Below are positions 54,003-62,592 of a DNA stretch of 64,000 nt, piece by piece. Both the position numbers and the translations under genes were made by a program. This DNA comes from Candidatus Neomarinimicrobiota bacterium. GTDB lineage: Bacteria > Fidelibacterota > Marinisomatia > Marinisomatales > TCS55. The number at the start of each line of letters is the position of its first letter. Positions within the stretch are counted from its first letter, which is position 1. The stretch lies in assembly GCA_018651745.1 (NCBI GenBank), contig JABIDL010000027.1, forward strand, positions 1 to 64,000, read 5' to 3'. Below the pieces are notes generated by a model. That model saw only the letters and a list, made by a program, of their open reading frames with translations. It had not been told where the DNA came from and did not search any database.

Positions 54003-56242
54003 TAGACACCACCTTGAACTGGCATTTCAGTATGAAATGTCACAAAGTTCCCCCGCATACCAGTACCACCCATTTCAGGATCAATGTGTACCTTTGTGAT
54101 TAATTCTGCATCGCTTGCACCTTTGCCATGAGCTCGGGAAAGATTTTTATTCGTATGACCAAACCCATGAACCATATAAATTGAATCCCATCGAATTCGC
54201 TCTGTAACTCGAACCTTGATGGGGAATGAAGAAATAACACCATCCTGATTTTCTAACCAAATTTTCTGATCGTTTTTTAATCCCCACTCTTTAGCAACTT
54301 TCGGATTAATCCATACAGAATTTTCATCCATTAGATTGGTTAAGTTTGGATTGTTAGCTGTTCGGCTAAACGTGTGCATGGGCGCCCGACCGTAAATCAA
54401 TCTATAAAATCCATCGGGTGGTTCTTCGTGAGCCGTATATTTTGGTAAAGGATCATATCCTTCGTCTTCCATTGATGTTGAATACAATTCAATTTTACCC
54501 GTATTGGTATTGAATTCATATTCTTCAAGGTTTTCTAAGGGATAAAGATCATCAAATTCACGAGCATATTTCTTGAGACCAATCTTTTTCATTTCCTTTA
54601 ACGAAGAACCAATTTGTTTTAACTGCCAATCTAATTCTTCTTCTATTGTTTCAAATGGAAAGTATTCATCCAAACCAAGGCGACCGGCCAACTCTTTTGC
54701 CATCCACCATGCCGGTTTTGAATTATACTTTGGCTCAGCAGCAGGGGCTCTCAATGCCACTGTTGGTTCACGATGGCTACTCACTCTCAAATTATCATAT
54801 CGTTCCAAATAGGTACATTCCGGTAAAACTACATCTGCCCATCCTGTTATTTCCATGGGCATCGTATCAATGGCAACCATTAGGTCTAAATTTTGAATAG
54901 CTTTTAAAGTATTCTTCTGATCAGGTAAGGTGGAAATAAGATTTGTACCATTAACAAACCAACCCTTGAATGAACAATCTCTCTCAACAGTAGGTATCGT
55001 GGCATCACAAATCCCCGATGCCAATGCAAGGCCTGCTAATTTATACTGTCCCGGAAATGCATCCCGCCATGTTTTAGTTGGTTTTGGATATTTTGGTAGC
55101 TTCAATTTGGCAACTTTATATTTTTCCGGGTTATAAAAGCCTCCACGTCGCCCCCAGCTGCCCAATAAAGCATTTAGGATTGAAACAGCGCGCAAACGCT
55201 GAGTATCGTCACCATACCAGGTGACATGTCGTCCTGGATGAACAATTACAGATGGTGAGGCATTGGCCATTTCTTTGGCAGTTTTACGAATGACATTTGG
55301 TTTAATTGTGGTAATACCATAGGCCCACTCTGGTGTAAAATCTTTTACATGCGATTTTAGCTCTTCAAAGCCAAATGTATATTTTTCCACATATTTCTTA
55401 TCATACCATTCTTCTTTAATAATCACATGTATCCATGCAAGAAGAAGAGCCATATCGGTCGCCGGTTTTATGGGTAGCCAATAATCTGATTTACTAGCGG
55501 CAGTGGAAAAACGGGGGTCCACAGTTATAATGGTTGCGTCTTTATCTATGGCATCAGACATTTCTTGAACTTGCCCATTATGCATATTTTCACCAATATG
55601 AGATCCAATCAATACCAAGCAATCCGTATCGCGAATATCTACTCGTTCTGGTGATCCAATTCCTTCGCCATAGGTTGCAAAAAATGCAACTTCTCTAGGC
55701 CCCCTACATTGTGCATAAGATGGGGCCGTTATATTGGGAGAGCCAAATGCTTTTAGCATGCGCCCAAAGTGTTTACCCCCTGAACCGTGAGAAAATAGGG
55801 CTATACATTCCGGGCCATATTTTTCTGAAATTTTTTGCATTTTTTCCGCAATATAATCAAATGCCTCATCCCATGTGGCTTCACGAAATGTTTGACTGCC
55901 TCTTTTTCCTGTACGAATTAAAGGTGTCTTTAACCTGTCATCATCATAATACATTCCAACGCCACCGGTACCACGTGGACATAACCGCCCATTACAATGG
56001 GGATCATTATCATGGCCAGTTAATTTCCAGATATCACCCTTTTCGTTTAAATGGGCCCAACCTGCACATTTCCAAAAACATACTTCGCAATAGGTAGGGA
56101 TTTTATTGAATGTTTGCTGAAGATCGGCTTCGGTTAAAACCGCGCCAGTTGCCCAATCAAAAATGGGATTTGCCATCGCTAGGCCGCCTAAACCGGCAGT
56201 TGATATTTTAATGAAATCTCTTCTGTTAAATTGTTTTGACAT
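54002..56242 (-). CDS. Tat-exported molybdopterin oxidoreductase, polysulfide/thiosulfate reductase type (PsrA/PhsA-like)
   Basis: This protein has about 746 residues from ATG 56242, where the Tat signal starts (FNRRDFIKISTAGLGG). The longer frame to 56302 would lie inside the regulator. The N-terminal Fe-S motif has Cys52, Cys55, Cys59 and Cys88 (NGRLCPRG). Cys179 in APSYAQCRGPREVAF is the candidate Mo ligand, as in PsrA/PhsA. C-terminal molydopterin-binding segments follow (VLPECTYLERYDNLRVSSHR). It acts in the periplasm on polysulfide, thiosulfate, tetrathionate or arsenic species; sulfur is favoured by the neighbours. Respiratory arsenate reductase is an alternative since arsC occurs elsewhere. 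Confidence 0.9.
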   Translation of the reverse strand: MSKQFNRRDFIKISTAGLGGLAMANPIFDWATGAVLTEADLQQTFNKIPTYCEVCFWKCAGWAHLNEKGDIWKLTGHDNDPHCNGRLCPRGTGGVGMYYDDDRLKTPLIRTGKRGSQTFREATWDEAFDYIAEKMQKISEKYGPECIALFSHGSGGKHFGRMLKAFGSPNITAPSYAQCRGPREVAFFATYGEGIGSPERVDIRDTDCLVLIGSHIGENMHNGQVQEMSDAIDKDATIITVDPRFSTAASKSDYWLPIKPATDMALLLAWIHVIIKEEWYDKKYVEKYTFGFEELKSHVKDFTPEWAYGITTIKPNVIRKTAKEMANASPSVIVHPGRHVTWYGDDTQRLRAVSILNALLGSWGRRGGFYNPEKYKVAKLKLPKYPKPTKTWRDAFPGQYKLAGLALASGICDATIPTVERDCSFKGWFVNGTNLISTLPDQKNTLKAIQNLDLMVAIDTMPMEITGWADVVLPECTYLERYDNLRVSSHREPTVALRAPAAEPKYNSKPAWWMAKELAGRLGLDEYFPFETIEEELDWQLKQIGSSLKEMKKIGLKKYAREFDDLYPLENLEEYEFNTNTGKIELYSTSMEDEGYDPLPKYTAHEEPPDGFYRLIYGRAPMHTFSRTANNPNLTNLMDENSVWINPKVAKEWGLKNDQKIWLENQDGVISSFPIKVRVTERIRWDSIYMVHGFGHTNKNLSRAHGKGASDAELITKVHIDPEMGGTGMRGNFVTFHTEMPVQGGV

Positions 56243-56247
56243 ATGAT

Positions 56248-56724
56248 CTAGTAGAGGCCTTCGTCCAAAATATTTTTGTAAAGATGCTTTATATCCGTGC
56301 ATTTATTCGCCAGTTGATACACCTTACATTCACGGCAATCCACATCCACGCAATCCATTCCTTTTGGATTTGCTTTCCAACAGGGTTTTGTTGAGACGGT
56401 ATATGCTTCGCAAGAATTTCGACTGGATTTACTGCATGGCTTAATGATCCAACACGGAACAAGGGCAAGCAAACTTTTGATGCCGGCAATGTTGAGTCCT
56501 TCTTCATCTAGATGCTTTCGAATGCAAAGAATCCGGTTGATGTCTACATCAGAGTAGAGTCGTCTTTTTGTTTTAGTTTTATGGGGAAGTATGAGCCCTC
56601 TATCTTCGTACATACGTAAAGTAGAAATGGCTGTATTGGTAAGTTTTGCGGCTATAGATATCGTATATAAAGGCCGGGAGTCATTGTTGGGAATATTCGA
56701 ATTTTGTGATTCGCTAGTATTCAT
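56248..56724 (-). CDS. MerR-family regulator with cysteine-rich C-terminus
   Basis: The 158-residue protein has an N-terminal winged helix (ISIAAKLTNTAISTLRMYED, residues about 23-42; GLILPHKTKTKRRLYSDVDI). After a short coil (EEGLNIAGIKSLLAL) come eight cysteines in about 55 residues: VPCWIIKPC, NSC, KPCW, MDCVDVDCREC and NKC. Such a layout suggests binding of a metal, Fe-S cluster or reactive sulfur; SoxR-type CxxCxC is not matched. It lies five bases before the molybdopterin gene in the same direction, so it is likely to regulate that operon. Confidence 0.9.
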   Translation of the reverse strand: MNTSESQNSNIPNNDSRPLYTISIAAKLTNTAISTLRMYEDRGLILPHKTKTKRRLYSDVDINRILCIRKHLDEEGLNIAGIKSLLALVPCWIIKPCSKSSRNSCEAYTVSTKPCWKANPKGMDCVDVDCRECKVYQLANKCTDIKHLYKNILDEGLY

Positions 56725-56941
56725 TATCTATATCCAGTGCAGTAGATTATCTCATTTCTATAGTAAAGTTAACATATAATAAATTACACTACAAGAAAAC
56801 AAGATCAGCATGTCTGATATAAATAATTTTTTTACGAATAGCCAATCTTTCAACTTTTGTTCTAAATTAATAAATTACCGAATTGCGAACATCTGTGTTA
56901 ACACATTCGCTAAGATGGTGTGGTAACTCAAATATACATAA
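56725..56941. promoter_or_regulatory. Upstream region of the MerR/sulfur operon, AT-rich, candidate promoter
   Basis: These 217 bases lie between the merR start and the end of the fetB-like gene. On the minus strand a TTGTTT (56797-56802) and TATATG (56773-56778) with 18 bases between form a weak -35/-10 pair. An imperfect inverted repeat TAGTAAAG...TTACACTA (56761-56791) overlaps it, the sort of place a MerR protein would bind. No gene seen. Confidence 0.25.
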
Positions 56942-57667
56942 TCATTCTTCTGACGCTAACTCAGATAATTGTGGTTTTATCAGCATTAAAAACATGGCGG
57001 TTGAAAACCCAACAGCACTAAAGATCATGCACATTACCATAATTTGATACCGAACTGCAATGAGAGGAGAAATCCCTGATAAAATTTGGCCGGTCATCAT
57101 CCCCGGCAGAGACACCAAGCCTACTGCAAAAAGAGAATTAGTGATGGGAATCAATGCTGCTCTCAAGGCAATTCCCCGGGCTTTAAAATAGCTCACATCC
57201 CTAGTCATTTCTGATTCTAACCGTTCCGCAGCAAGGCTCACGCCATTCATAGAGCTGGCGAAAATCATTCCGGCTAGAGGAATCATGTAGCGGGGCATAA
57301 ACCAAGGATCCAATTGTAAAACGAATTGAGTTACCAAAAGCAATGTTAAGCCGCCTCCAACCAATATAGATAAAAGGGCAAATTGGTAAAACGCCCTTCT
57401 TTTATGTTGGATGGACCCAAGGGCGATCCAGCTAGCTGCAAAAACCATCACCGATAAAACGCCCACCGTTATGGAAGCATCTTCAGATTCGAAAATGTAA
57501 GATAGGAAATAGCCGATTAACAGTAATTGGATCAACATTCTGAGTATCGCATAAATGGCATTTTTCCATTCTAAAGACCATGTATGCAGAAGGCCTATAA
57601 CGACTGCAACCGGAAGGAAAACCAACACAAGGCTAGAAAAGGGGATGGTTGTTATGGTTTCATTCAT
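56942..57667 (-). CDS. FetB/YbbM-like permease (UPF0014)
   Basis: The 241-residue protein has seven hydrophobic helices. Conserved segments are LEWKNAIYAILRMLIQLLLI, RYMIPLAGMIFASSMNGVSL, and PITNSLFAVGLVSLPGMMTG followed by QILSGISP. These are UPF0014/FetB signatures; E. coli FetAB exports iron. The ATPase partner FetA is not in this window. It overlaps the DUF971 gene by four bases. Confidence 0.85.
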   Translation of the reverse strand: MNETITTIPFSSLVLVFLPVAVVIGLLHTWSLEWKNAIYAILRMLIQLLLIGYFLSYIFESEDASITVGVLSVMVFAASWIALGSIQHKRRAFYQFALLSILVGGGLTLLLVTQFVLQLDPWFMPRYMIPLAGMIFASSMNGVSLAAERLESEMTRDVSYFKARGIALRAALIPITNSLFAVGLVSLPGMMTGQILSGISPLIAVRYQIMVMCMIFSAVGFSTAMFLMLIKPQLSELASEE

Positions 57668-57972
57668 GTGGTGAGAATTTCCAGCGTTTCAGATGAAAAA
57701 ATGCCTGTACTGTGTTTATCTCCCCAGAGCGGACGAAGACCGTAGTATCCAACGGACTCAATACCGATAAGTTGGTAGCTTGTGTCTGATTTTTCTGTTT
57801 CCGGACCTTTGTACACGGTTCCGAAAACATCCTTTTCACCGGCACAGTTTGCGCACGGACAGGCGTCTCGCAATGATGTTAATTCAATCATCGCTTCGGA
57901 TTCATCATCCCACTTAATAAGTAAATAATTATTTACAACCTCATAATGATTGATCTTTTTTTCTTGCGCCAT
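57664..57972 (-). CDS. DUF971 domain protein
   Basis: The protein has 102 residues. LRDACPCANCAGEKD is the CxCxxC motif, then IESVGYYGLRPLWGDKHSTG near the C-terminus; both are DUF971 hallmarks, the domain also found at the N-terminus of gamma-butyrobetaine hydroxylase. The domain probably binds a metal such as zinc or an Fe-S cluster. Coupled by a four-base overlap to the FetB-like permease, whose family is linked to iron. Confidence 0.88.
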   Translation of the reverse strand: MAQEKKINHYEVVNNYLLIKWDDESEAMIELTSLRDACPCANCAGEKDVFGTVYKGPETEKSDTSYQLIGIESVGYYGLRPLWGDKHSTGIFSSETLEILTT

Positions 57973-58043
57973 GGGTCTTGTCCTGCCTCAATTGAACGCC
58001 TAAATTTGCGCCACGTCTTTTTGATTAAAAAGGAAAATAGTTT

Positions 58044-58117
58044 GGGCGATTAGCTCAGTTGGTTAGAGCGCTGCCTTCACATGGCAGAAGTCGGGGGTTC
58101 AAATCCCTCATCGCCCA
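58044..58117 (+). tRNA. tRNA-Val (anticodon CAC)
   Basis: The 74-base cloverleaf has acceptor GGGCGAT paired with ATCGCCC, D-arm GCTCAGTTGGTTAGAGC, anticodon stem CTGCC/GGCAG around TTCACAT (anticodon CAC), and T-arm GGGGGTTCAAATCCCTC. The discriminator base is A and CCA is not encoded. It decodes GTG. No integrase or repeat flanks its 3' end. Confidence 0.97.
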
Positions 58118-58251
58118 CGTATCATAAGCCCTCGTTTTACAACCTGTGTCTAGATCTATCCAGCCATGAATCCATTTATATTCCGTATTGATATGTATCA
58201 AAAAAGAGATACATTCCATCAAGTAATTTTAACAGCATAAGGAACAGACCA

Positions 58252-58449
58252 ATGCAAGAAGGAAAAGTAAAGTTTTTCAATCAAATGAAAAACTTTGGTT
58301 TTATCACCGGTGATGACGGCAAAGATTACTTTGTCCACTCCAGTTCTCTGGCAGAAGGAATTTATATTCGCGAAGGCGATAAAGTTTCTTTTGAAGTCGA
58401 AGACGGTGAAAGAGGACCGAAAGCAGAAAAGGTTGAACTAATAGACTAA
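58252..58449 (+). CDS. Cold-shock domain protein (CspA family)
   Basis: The 65-residue protein carries RNP1-like KNFGFITGDDG and RNP2-like DYFVHSSSL. It binds single-stranded RNA or DNA as an RNA chaperone. The K-x-FGF motif is intact (KNFGF). It has 134 bases of upstream sequence after tRNA-Val, so a long 5' leader, as seen for cold-shock genes, is possible. A strong terminator follows at 58475. Confidence 0.96.
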   Translation: MQEGKVKFFNQMKNFGFITGDDGKDYFVHSSSLAEGIYIREGDKVSFEVEDGERGPKAEKVELID

Positions 58450-58474
58450 TTCAGGTCCGTTAATTCTCTTTTAT

Positions 58475-58503
58475 AAAAGGGCAGTGATTTCACTGCCCTT
58501 TTT
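58475..58503 (+). terminator. Rho-independent terminator after the cold-shock gene
   Basis: The stem AAAAGGGCAGTG pairs with CACTGCCCTTTT around a four-base ATTT loop, followed by T. It lies 26 bases after the stop. Confidence 0.92.
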
Positions 58504-58641
58504 CTTTTGGTGCTCTTTGAATGCCACAAACGAATAGAGCGAAACCAATTCAGAAAAAGGTTCAAAAGTGATTCATCTCGTCTTATTTTCGATCGCGAAA
58601 TATCGTAAAATGATTCAAACCATAACACTAAGGAAATAATT

Positions 58642-58902
58642 ATGGATTCAATTGCCATTATTGTCATTGTTTTTTTACTGCTTTTAATCGGAATCGGTTT
58701 TGCCTCTCGCTCTGGTGTGGCACCTGCGGAATCTCAGGATAAAATGCAGGAAGACATATCAGAGGAATCGGCAGAAGACCGACGCCAACTATCGTCGGAT
58801 CGTCGCCGTACCAACGAGCGTAGATTTAATGAGTTGGGTGTTGAGGAAGACAGGAGGTCGGGTGCAGAGCGCAGGCTCCAATCCGATCGCCGTCACGAAT
58901 AA
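58642..58902 (+). CDS. Small membrane-anchored protein with DRR/ERR repeats
   Basis: The 86-residue protein has an N-terminal helix (IAIIVIVFLLLLIGIGFAS) and a charged tail in which [DE]RR occurs six times within about 40 residues (EDRRQ, SDRRR, NERRF, EDRRS, AERRL, SDRRH). Such arginine-rich acidic-flanked tails are seen in small FCB proteins next to signalling genes, but I know no function. No family recognised. uspA follows 23 bases later. Confidence 0.65.
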   Translation: MDSIAIIVIVFLLLLIGIGFASRSGVAPAESQDKMQEDISEESAEDRRQLSSDRRRTNERRFNELGVEEDRRSGAERRLQSDRRHE

Positions 58903-58925
58903 TTAAATCGTTAACGGATTCTAAC

Positions 58926-59342
58926 ATGAGTTATAATACTATTCTAGTAGCATTGTGCGGTCGAGGCGACGAAGCGGATGTAATCGGGCAAGCTGTTACA
59001 ATCGCCGAAATGAATCATGCAAACCTTATCGCAGTTCATGTGAATGAACCTCACGCCGGAGAAATGTCCATGATGATGGACAGTCCGGGCCGCAAATTGG
59101 ATGAAGAAGATATTCGGGAGAGATTTCGGGCTGGCGGCTTTAATGAGATGGCAGATAAAGTGGTTGTCGAAATAATAAGCGATGAGAGAATTTCGAAAAT
59201 CCTCACCAAAATGACAGAAGATGCTGATTTGCTTGTGCTCGGCCACAGGCGGATGAGTACCTTTAAATCAAATCTAATGGATTCTATTGATGAAGGCATT
59301 GTGAATCACGCAAAATGTCCCGTTCTGGTAGTCCCCAAGTAA
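58926..59342 (+). CDS. Universal stress protein (UspA family)
   Basis: The 138-residue single-domain protein starts SYNTILVALCGRGDEADVIG. The C-terminal DADLLVLGHRRMSTFKSNLM then VNHAKCPVLVVPK is the UspA nucleotide-binding region; the usual G-x2-G-x9-GS motif is replaced by GHRRMSTFKSNLMDS, so ATP binding is uncertain. It lies 28 bases before a membrane transporter, a pairing common for Usp proteins that regulate transport. Confidence 0.9.
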   Translation: MSYNTILVALCGRGDEADVIGQAVTIAEMNHANLIAVHVNEPHAGEMSMMMDSPGRKLDEEDIRERFRAGGFNEMADKVVVEIISDERISKILTKMTEDADLLVLGHRRMSTFKSNLMDSIDEGIVNHAKCPVLVVPK

Positions 59343-59370
59343 CCCAAATCCTTCAAACTTCAGGCTAGTT

Positions 59371-60693
59371 ATGGATATTTTGGTCGAATTCAAATTGGTT
59401 TTAATCCCAATTGTAGTTTTCTTAGTCGTTTACGCGGCAATTACATTTGAGTTGGTAAATAAAGCTGTTGCCGCGATGTCTGGTGTGTCGGTGTTGGTTT
59501 TGCTTCATGTTGTTGGTGAACACCAAGCAGTTGAACTGATAGATATGGAAACCATCATGCTGCTCACCGGTATGATGATCATTGTCAGTATATTGAGACT
59601 TTCCGGGTTTTTTACCATTGTATCGGTGAAAATTGCAGAAGTTACTCAGGGTAGCCCAACCCGCATTCTTGTTTTGTTCTCTATCGTAACCGCTTTAATG
59701 TCGGCATTTTTAGATAATGTGACTACCGTTCTCATTATCATCCCCATTATCATTGAACTGACTCGAGGTATGGGATTAGATCCTAAAAAATATGTCTTAA
59801 GCCAAGCACTCATTTCAAATATCGGTGGAACAGCCACCTTAATTGGGGATCCACCTAATATCATCATTGGGTCCAAAGTCGGCCTTACGTTTAACCAGTT
59901 TATGTTCAATCTTGCACCGCTTGTTGTGATTGTATTTATCATTATTCTTTTTGCATTATGGATCAGCAATCGGGATGAATACAAACCCATTAACACCAAC
60001 CTAACTAAACTGCTTACGGTACAGCTTTTGATGGAAAAAATCCGCTTTGAATTTATGAATATTCGCATAGATCGAAGTATGATGCATAAAGGATTAATGT
60101 GTCTTTTTCTTGCCATTGCATTGTTTATGACGCAGACCATTACAAAACTTGCGCCGGGAGTGGTGGCCCTTTCGGTTGCGATGCTTCTGTTTATTATATC
60201 TAAAGCAGATGTCGAATATGTGCTTGAAGAAGTGGAGTGGTCCACGCTCATGTTTTTTGCAGGACTTTTTATTTTAGTTGGTGTTTTGGAAGAAACTGGC
60301 GTAATAGAATGGATTGCGCATCATGTGTTTGTAAAAGTGGGGGACAATCCTTATATAGCGGTCTTAATGGTGCTTTGGGTTTCAGGAATTATTTCCGGAT
60401 TTTTAGATAATATTCCCTTCACAATTACAATGATTCCAATTATTCATTTGATGCTGGAAACCAATCCAATCCCCAACAACATTTTATGGTGGGCGCTTGC
60501 TTTTGGCGCCTGCTTCGGTGGGAATATTACCATGATTGGATCTTCGGCGAATATTGTTTCAATTGGGATTGCTAAAAAACATGGTGTCAATATCAGTTTT
60601 ATGGATTTTATGAAAACCGGGGCATGGGTGACCTTTATTTCGCTTTCATTAGCATCAATTTATTTAACTTTTTTCCTGTGGATGTCACTATGA
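59371..60693 (+). CDS. ArsB/NhaD-type anion or sodium/proton transporter
   Basis: The 440-residue protein has about 11 membrane helices. LLTGMMIIVSILRLSGFFTI, ALMSAFLDNVTTVLIIIPII and QALISNIGGTATLIGDPPNI are highly conserved in the ArsB/NhaD superfamily, and a second FLDNIPFTITMIPIIH motif is near the C-terminus. The motif order suits arsenite export, Na+/H+ exchange or dicarboxylate transport. The stop overlaps the next gene's ATG (ATGA). uspA lies directly upstream. Confidence 0.88.
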   Translation: MDILVEFKLVLIPIVVFLVVYAAITFELVNKAVAAMSGVSVLVLLHVVGEHQAVELIDMETIMLLTGMMIIVSILRLSGFFTIVSVKIAEVTQGSPTRILVLFSIVTALMSAFLDNVTTVLIIIPIIIELTRGMGLDPKKYVLSQALISNIGGTATLIGDPPNIIIGSKVGLTFNQFMFNLAPLVVIVFIIILFALWISNRDEYKPINTNLTKLLTVQLLMEKIRFEFMNIRIDRSMMHKGLMCLFLAIALFMTQTITKLAPGVVALSVAMLLFIISKADVEYVLEEVEWSTLMFFAGLFILVGVLEETGVIEWIAHHVFVKVGDNPYIAVLMVLWVSGIISGFLDNIPFTITMIPIIHLMLETNPIPNNILWWALAFGACFGGNITMIGSSANIVSIGIAKKHGVNISFMDFMKTGAWVTFISLSLASIYLTFFLWMSL

Positions 60694-61589
60694 GCAATCA
60701 AGATCAAATGATCATGGATGGATTATTTCGAGATTTGGTTGAGGTCGTTTCCTCATCTAAAGCCAGCTTAATTACCCTCCGCTGTTTGAGCGAAGCTATT
60801 GATCAATTGGATTGCAGTCCAGATGATTTGGTTACCCAAATTGATGGAGCGACGGAAGTGATTTTAAAAAGTCGCCCGCGAATGTTTCCGCTGGATAACC
60901 AAATTCCTCTCTTTCAAATGAAGTTAAGGGAAAGTGGAATTACGGGTGATGGAAATAAAATCAAATTAGAAGCGAAAAAAATCTTGGGCGAATTGTCAAA
61001 CCAATTAAAGGAAGATTTGTTAATCCTAACTCAGCGAAGTACCGAATATATAGAGGACGGCGATATTATTATTATTCACTCCGTTGAAGAAACAGTGGAA
61101 ATGTTGTTGCCTGAGGCCAAAAGAGCAGGCAAAAATTTTGAAGTGTTGATTTTAAAACAAGACATTGTTAAAACTCGACAAGTCATAAAAACGATGGATC
61201 GCGAAGGCATTAAATACCGCATTATACCGGAATACGATCTAGTACATTATTTTAATGAAGCGACGAAATTATTTATTGGTGCTCAGGCTATTACATCGGA
61301 TAAAAAAGTTGTGGCCGATAGTGGCACTTCTAACATTGTAAGCGAATGCCATATTCATAAATTGCCCATCTATTTGTTTGCCCTTACACTTGAATTTTCA
61401 GGGAAAATTGCCGAAGAACAAAATATCTATTTGAAAAAACAATCCGATTTCGTTGGCGATCTAGAATTCAAAATCCAATCCCATTCTCACGATATATTTC
61501 AGCTGGATTTGGTGGATCTTCTCATTACAGAAAAAGGTGAAATCGCGATCGAGCAAGTTTTGGATTATGTTCCCCTAAATGATGATTAA
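60690..61589 (+). CDS. eIF2B-alpha/ribose-1,5-bisphosphate isomerase-like protein
   Basis: This protein has about 299 residues from ATG 60690; the longer frame to 60624 runs inside the transporter. A helical N-terminus (1-95) and a Rossmann-like C-terminal part (ITSDKKVVADSGTSNIVSEC; KLPIYLFALTLEFSG) match the IF-2B family. The family includes eIF2B subunits, MtnA and ribose-1,5-bisphosphate isomerase; the bacterial role is unclear. Its coupling to a transporter and UspA gives no obvious substrate. Confidence 0.82.
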   Translation: MSNQDQMIMDGLFRDLVEVVSSSKASLITLRCLSEAIDQLDCSPDDLVTQIDGATEVILKSRPRMFPLDNQIPLFQMKLRESGITGDGNKIKLEAKKILGELSNQLKEDLLILTQRSTEYIEDGDIIIIHSVEETVEMLLPEAKRAGKNFEVLILKQDIVKTRQVIKTMDREGIKYRIIPEYDLVHYFNEATKLFIGAQAITSDKKVVADSGTSNIVSECHIHKLPIYLFALTLEFSGKIAEEQNIYLKKQSDFVGDLEFKIQSHSHDIFQLDLVDLLITEKGEIAIEQVLDYVPLNDD

Positions 61590-61821
61590 TCTCCACCCAA
61601 TCGATCCAAATTTCTAATCTGTTTCGTAATAAAAATTCTTCTTCAGGGAAATGTGGAAAGTGTTAAAAATAAATAACGCCTTAAAATTTGCGTTATGTTT
61701 GTATAATACAAATAATAAGCAATAATGTGGTTATTCTGCAAAAATTTGATTATTTCGAACACGAGCAGTACATTCGATCTTGTTACAAACAACATAACAA
61801 CCAACCATCCGATAGAATAAA

Positions 61822-62535
61822 ATGAATCAATCCAAAAAAATTTCAAATTCAATGCTACGAAAAATTCGACAAAGTGGAGGGATGTTACTTGCTTTCTTCA
61901 TTGTCGGGTGTGTCATATTTAAACCACTAAAAATTGCAGTTCCTTCTGAATTATATGGTGTTGAAAGAATGAAGGTGGGCGGTGGTGAGAAATCTGTACT
62001 ATTTGATTTTGGTCCGTTTCATGTGTTTGATATAGGAGAAAGCACCGGGAGAGTCTTGTACTCCGATTTTAAAAGTTCATATTACGAAATAAAATCTTTT
62101 GAATTCAAATTGAACGATCCGTTGGGGAATGTGTGGGAATGTTGGTGTGAATACCCTCAAAGAAGTTTATTTGACGAACGGATTCGGTGTACATTCCAGG
62201 ACGATCGCAATCCTGCTATTCTCTGGAATCTGGTTGATTCCACGCTTACCCTAGATCAGGATATCTTAACCATTCGTCCCTATTTTAAAACGGTCGAAAA
62301 ACGAAGGATTGGCAGTACGTTAATGGGTTATACGTTCTCATCTTCCGATTCTGTACGAGCGATGGTTGATATTTCAAGTGCCAGAAGTGAAGCCATTTGG
62401 ATTAATCCAAATGTGAAAACAAACTCCGCATTAGCAATAGCAGCTACTTCATCGGCGTTTATTCTAAAACATCGCCAACTTCATTATAATCAGAAAATAG
62501 ATGACCAAAGTCCAGGATCAGATTTTGGAATGTAA
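61822..62535 (+). CDS. Probable lipoprotein of unknown function
   Basis: The 237-residue protein has a hydrophobic N-terminal segment ending in a lipobox-like IVGC (GMLLAFFIVGC, about residue 30). The rest is soluble and strand-rich, with no named motif (KVGGGEKSVLFDFGPFHVFD; YEIKSFEFKLNDPLGNVWEC). I recognise no family. It follows 232 bases after the eIF2B-like gene; in that gap an inverted repeat ATAACGC...GCGTTAT (61673-61696) and a TATAAT hexamer (61702-61707) are seen, with no gene. Confidence 0.68.
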   Translation: MNQSKKISNSMLRKIRQSGGMLLAFFIVGCVIFKPLKIAVPSELYGVERMKVGGGEKSVLFDFGPFHVFDIGESTGRVLYSDFKSSYYEIKSFEFKLNDPLGNVWECWCEYPQRSLFDERIRCTFQDDRNPAILWNLVDSTLTLDQDILTIRPYFKTVEKRRIGSTLMGYTFSSSDSVRAMVDISSARSEAIWINPNVKTNSALAIAATSSAFILKHRQLHYNQKIDDQSPGSDFGM

Positions 62536-62592
62536 TTTAGAAATTTTCGATCATTATATGAAATTTACTTATTTGATAACACCGATTATACC

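Noticed and set aside
58044-58251. tRNA-Val as an integration site for a mobile element
   Set aside because: No integrase gene, no repeat of the tRNA 3' end, and normal housekeeping genes on both sides.
61673-61707. Hairpin and TATAAT hexamer before 61822 as a defined promoter-terminator pair
   Set aside because: The hairpin has a ten-base loop and no T-run, and there is no good -35 hexamer at the right distance, so I only mention it in the gene entry.
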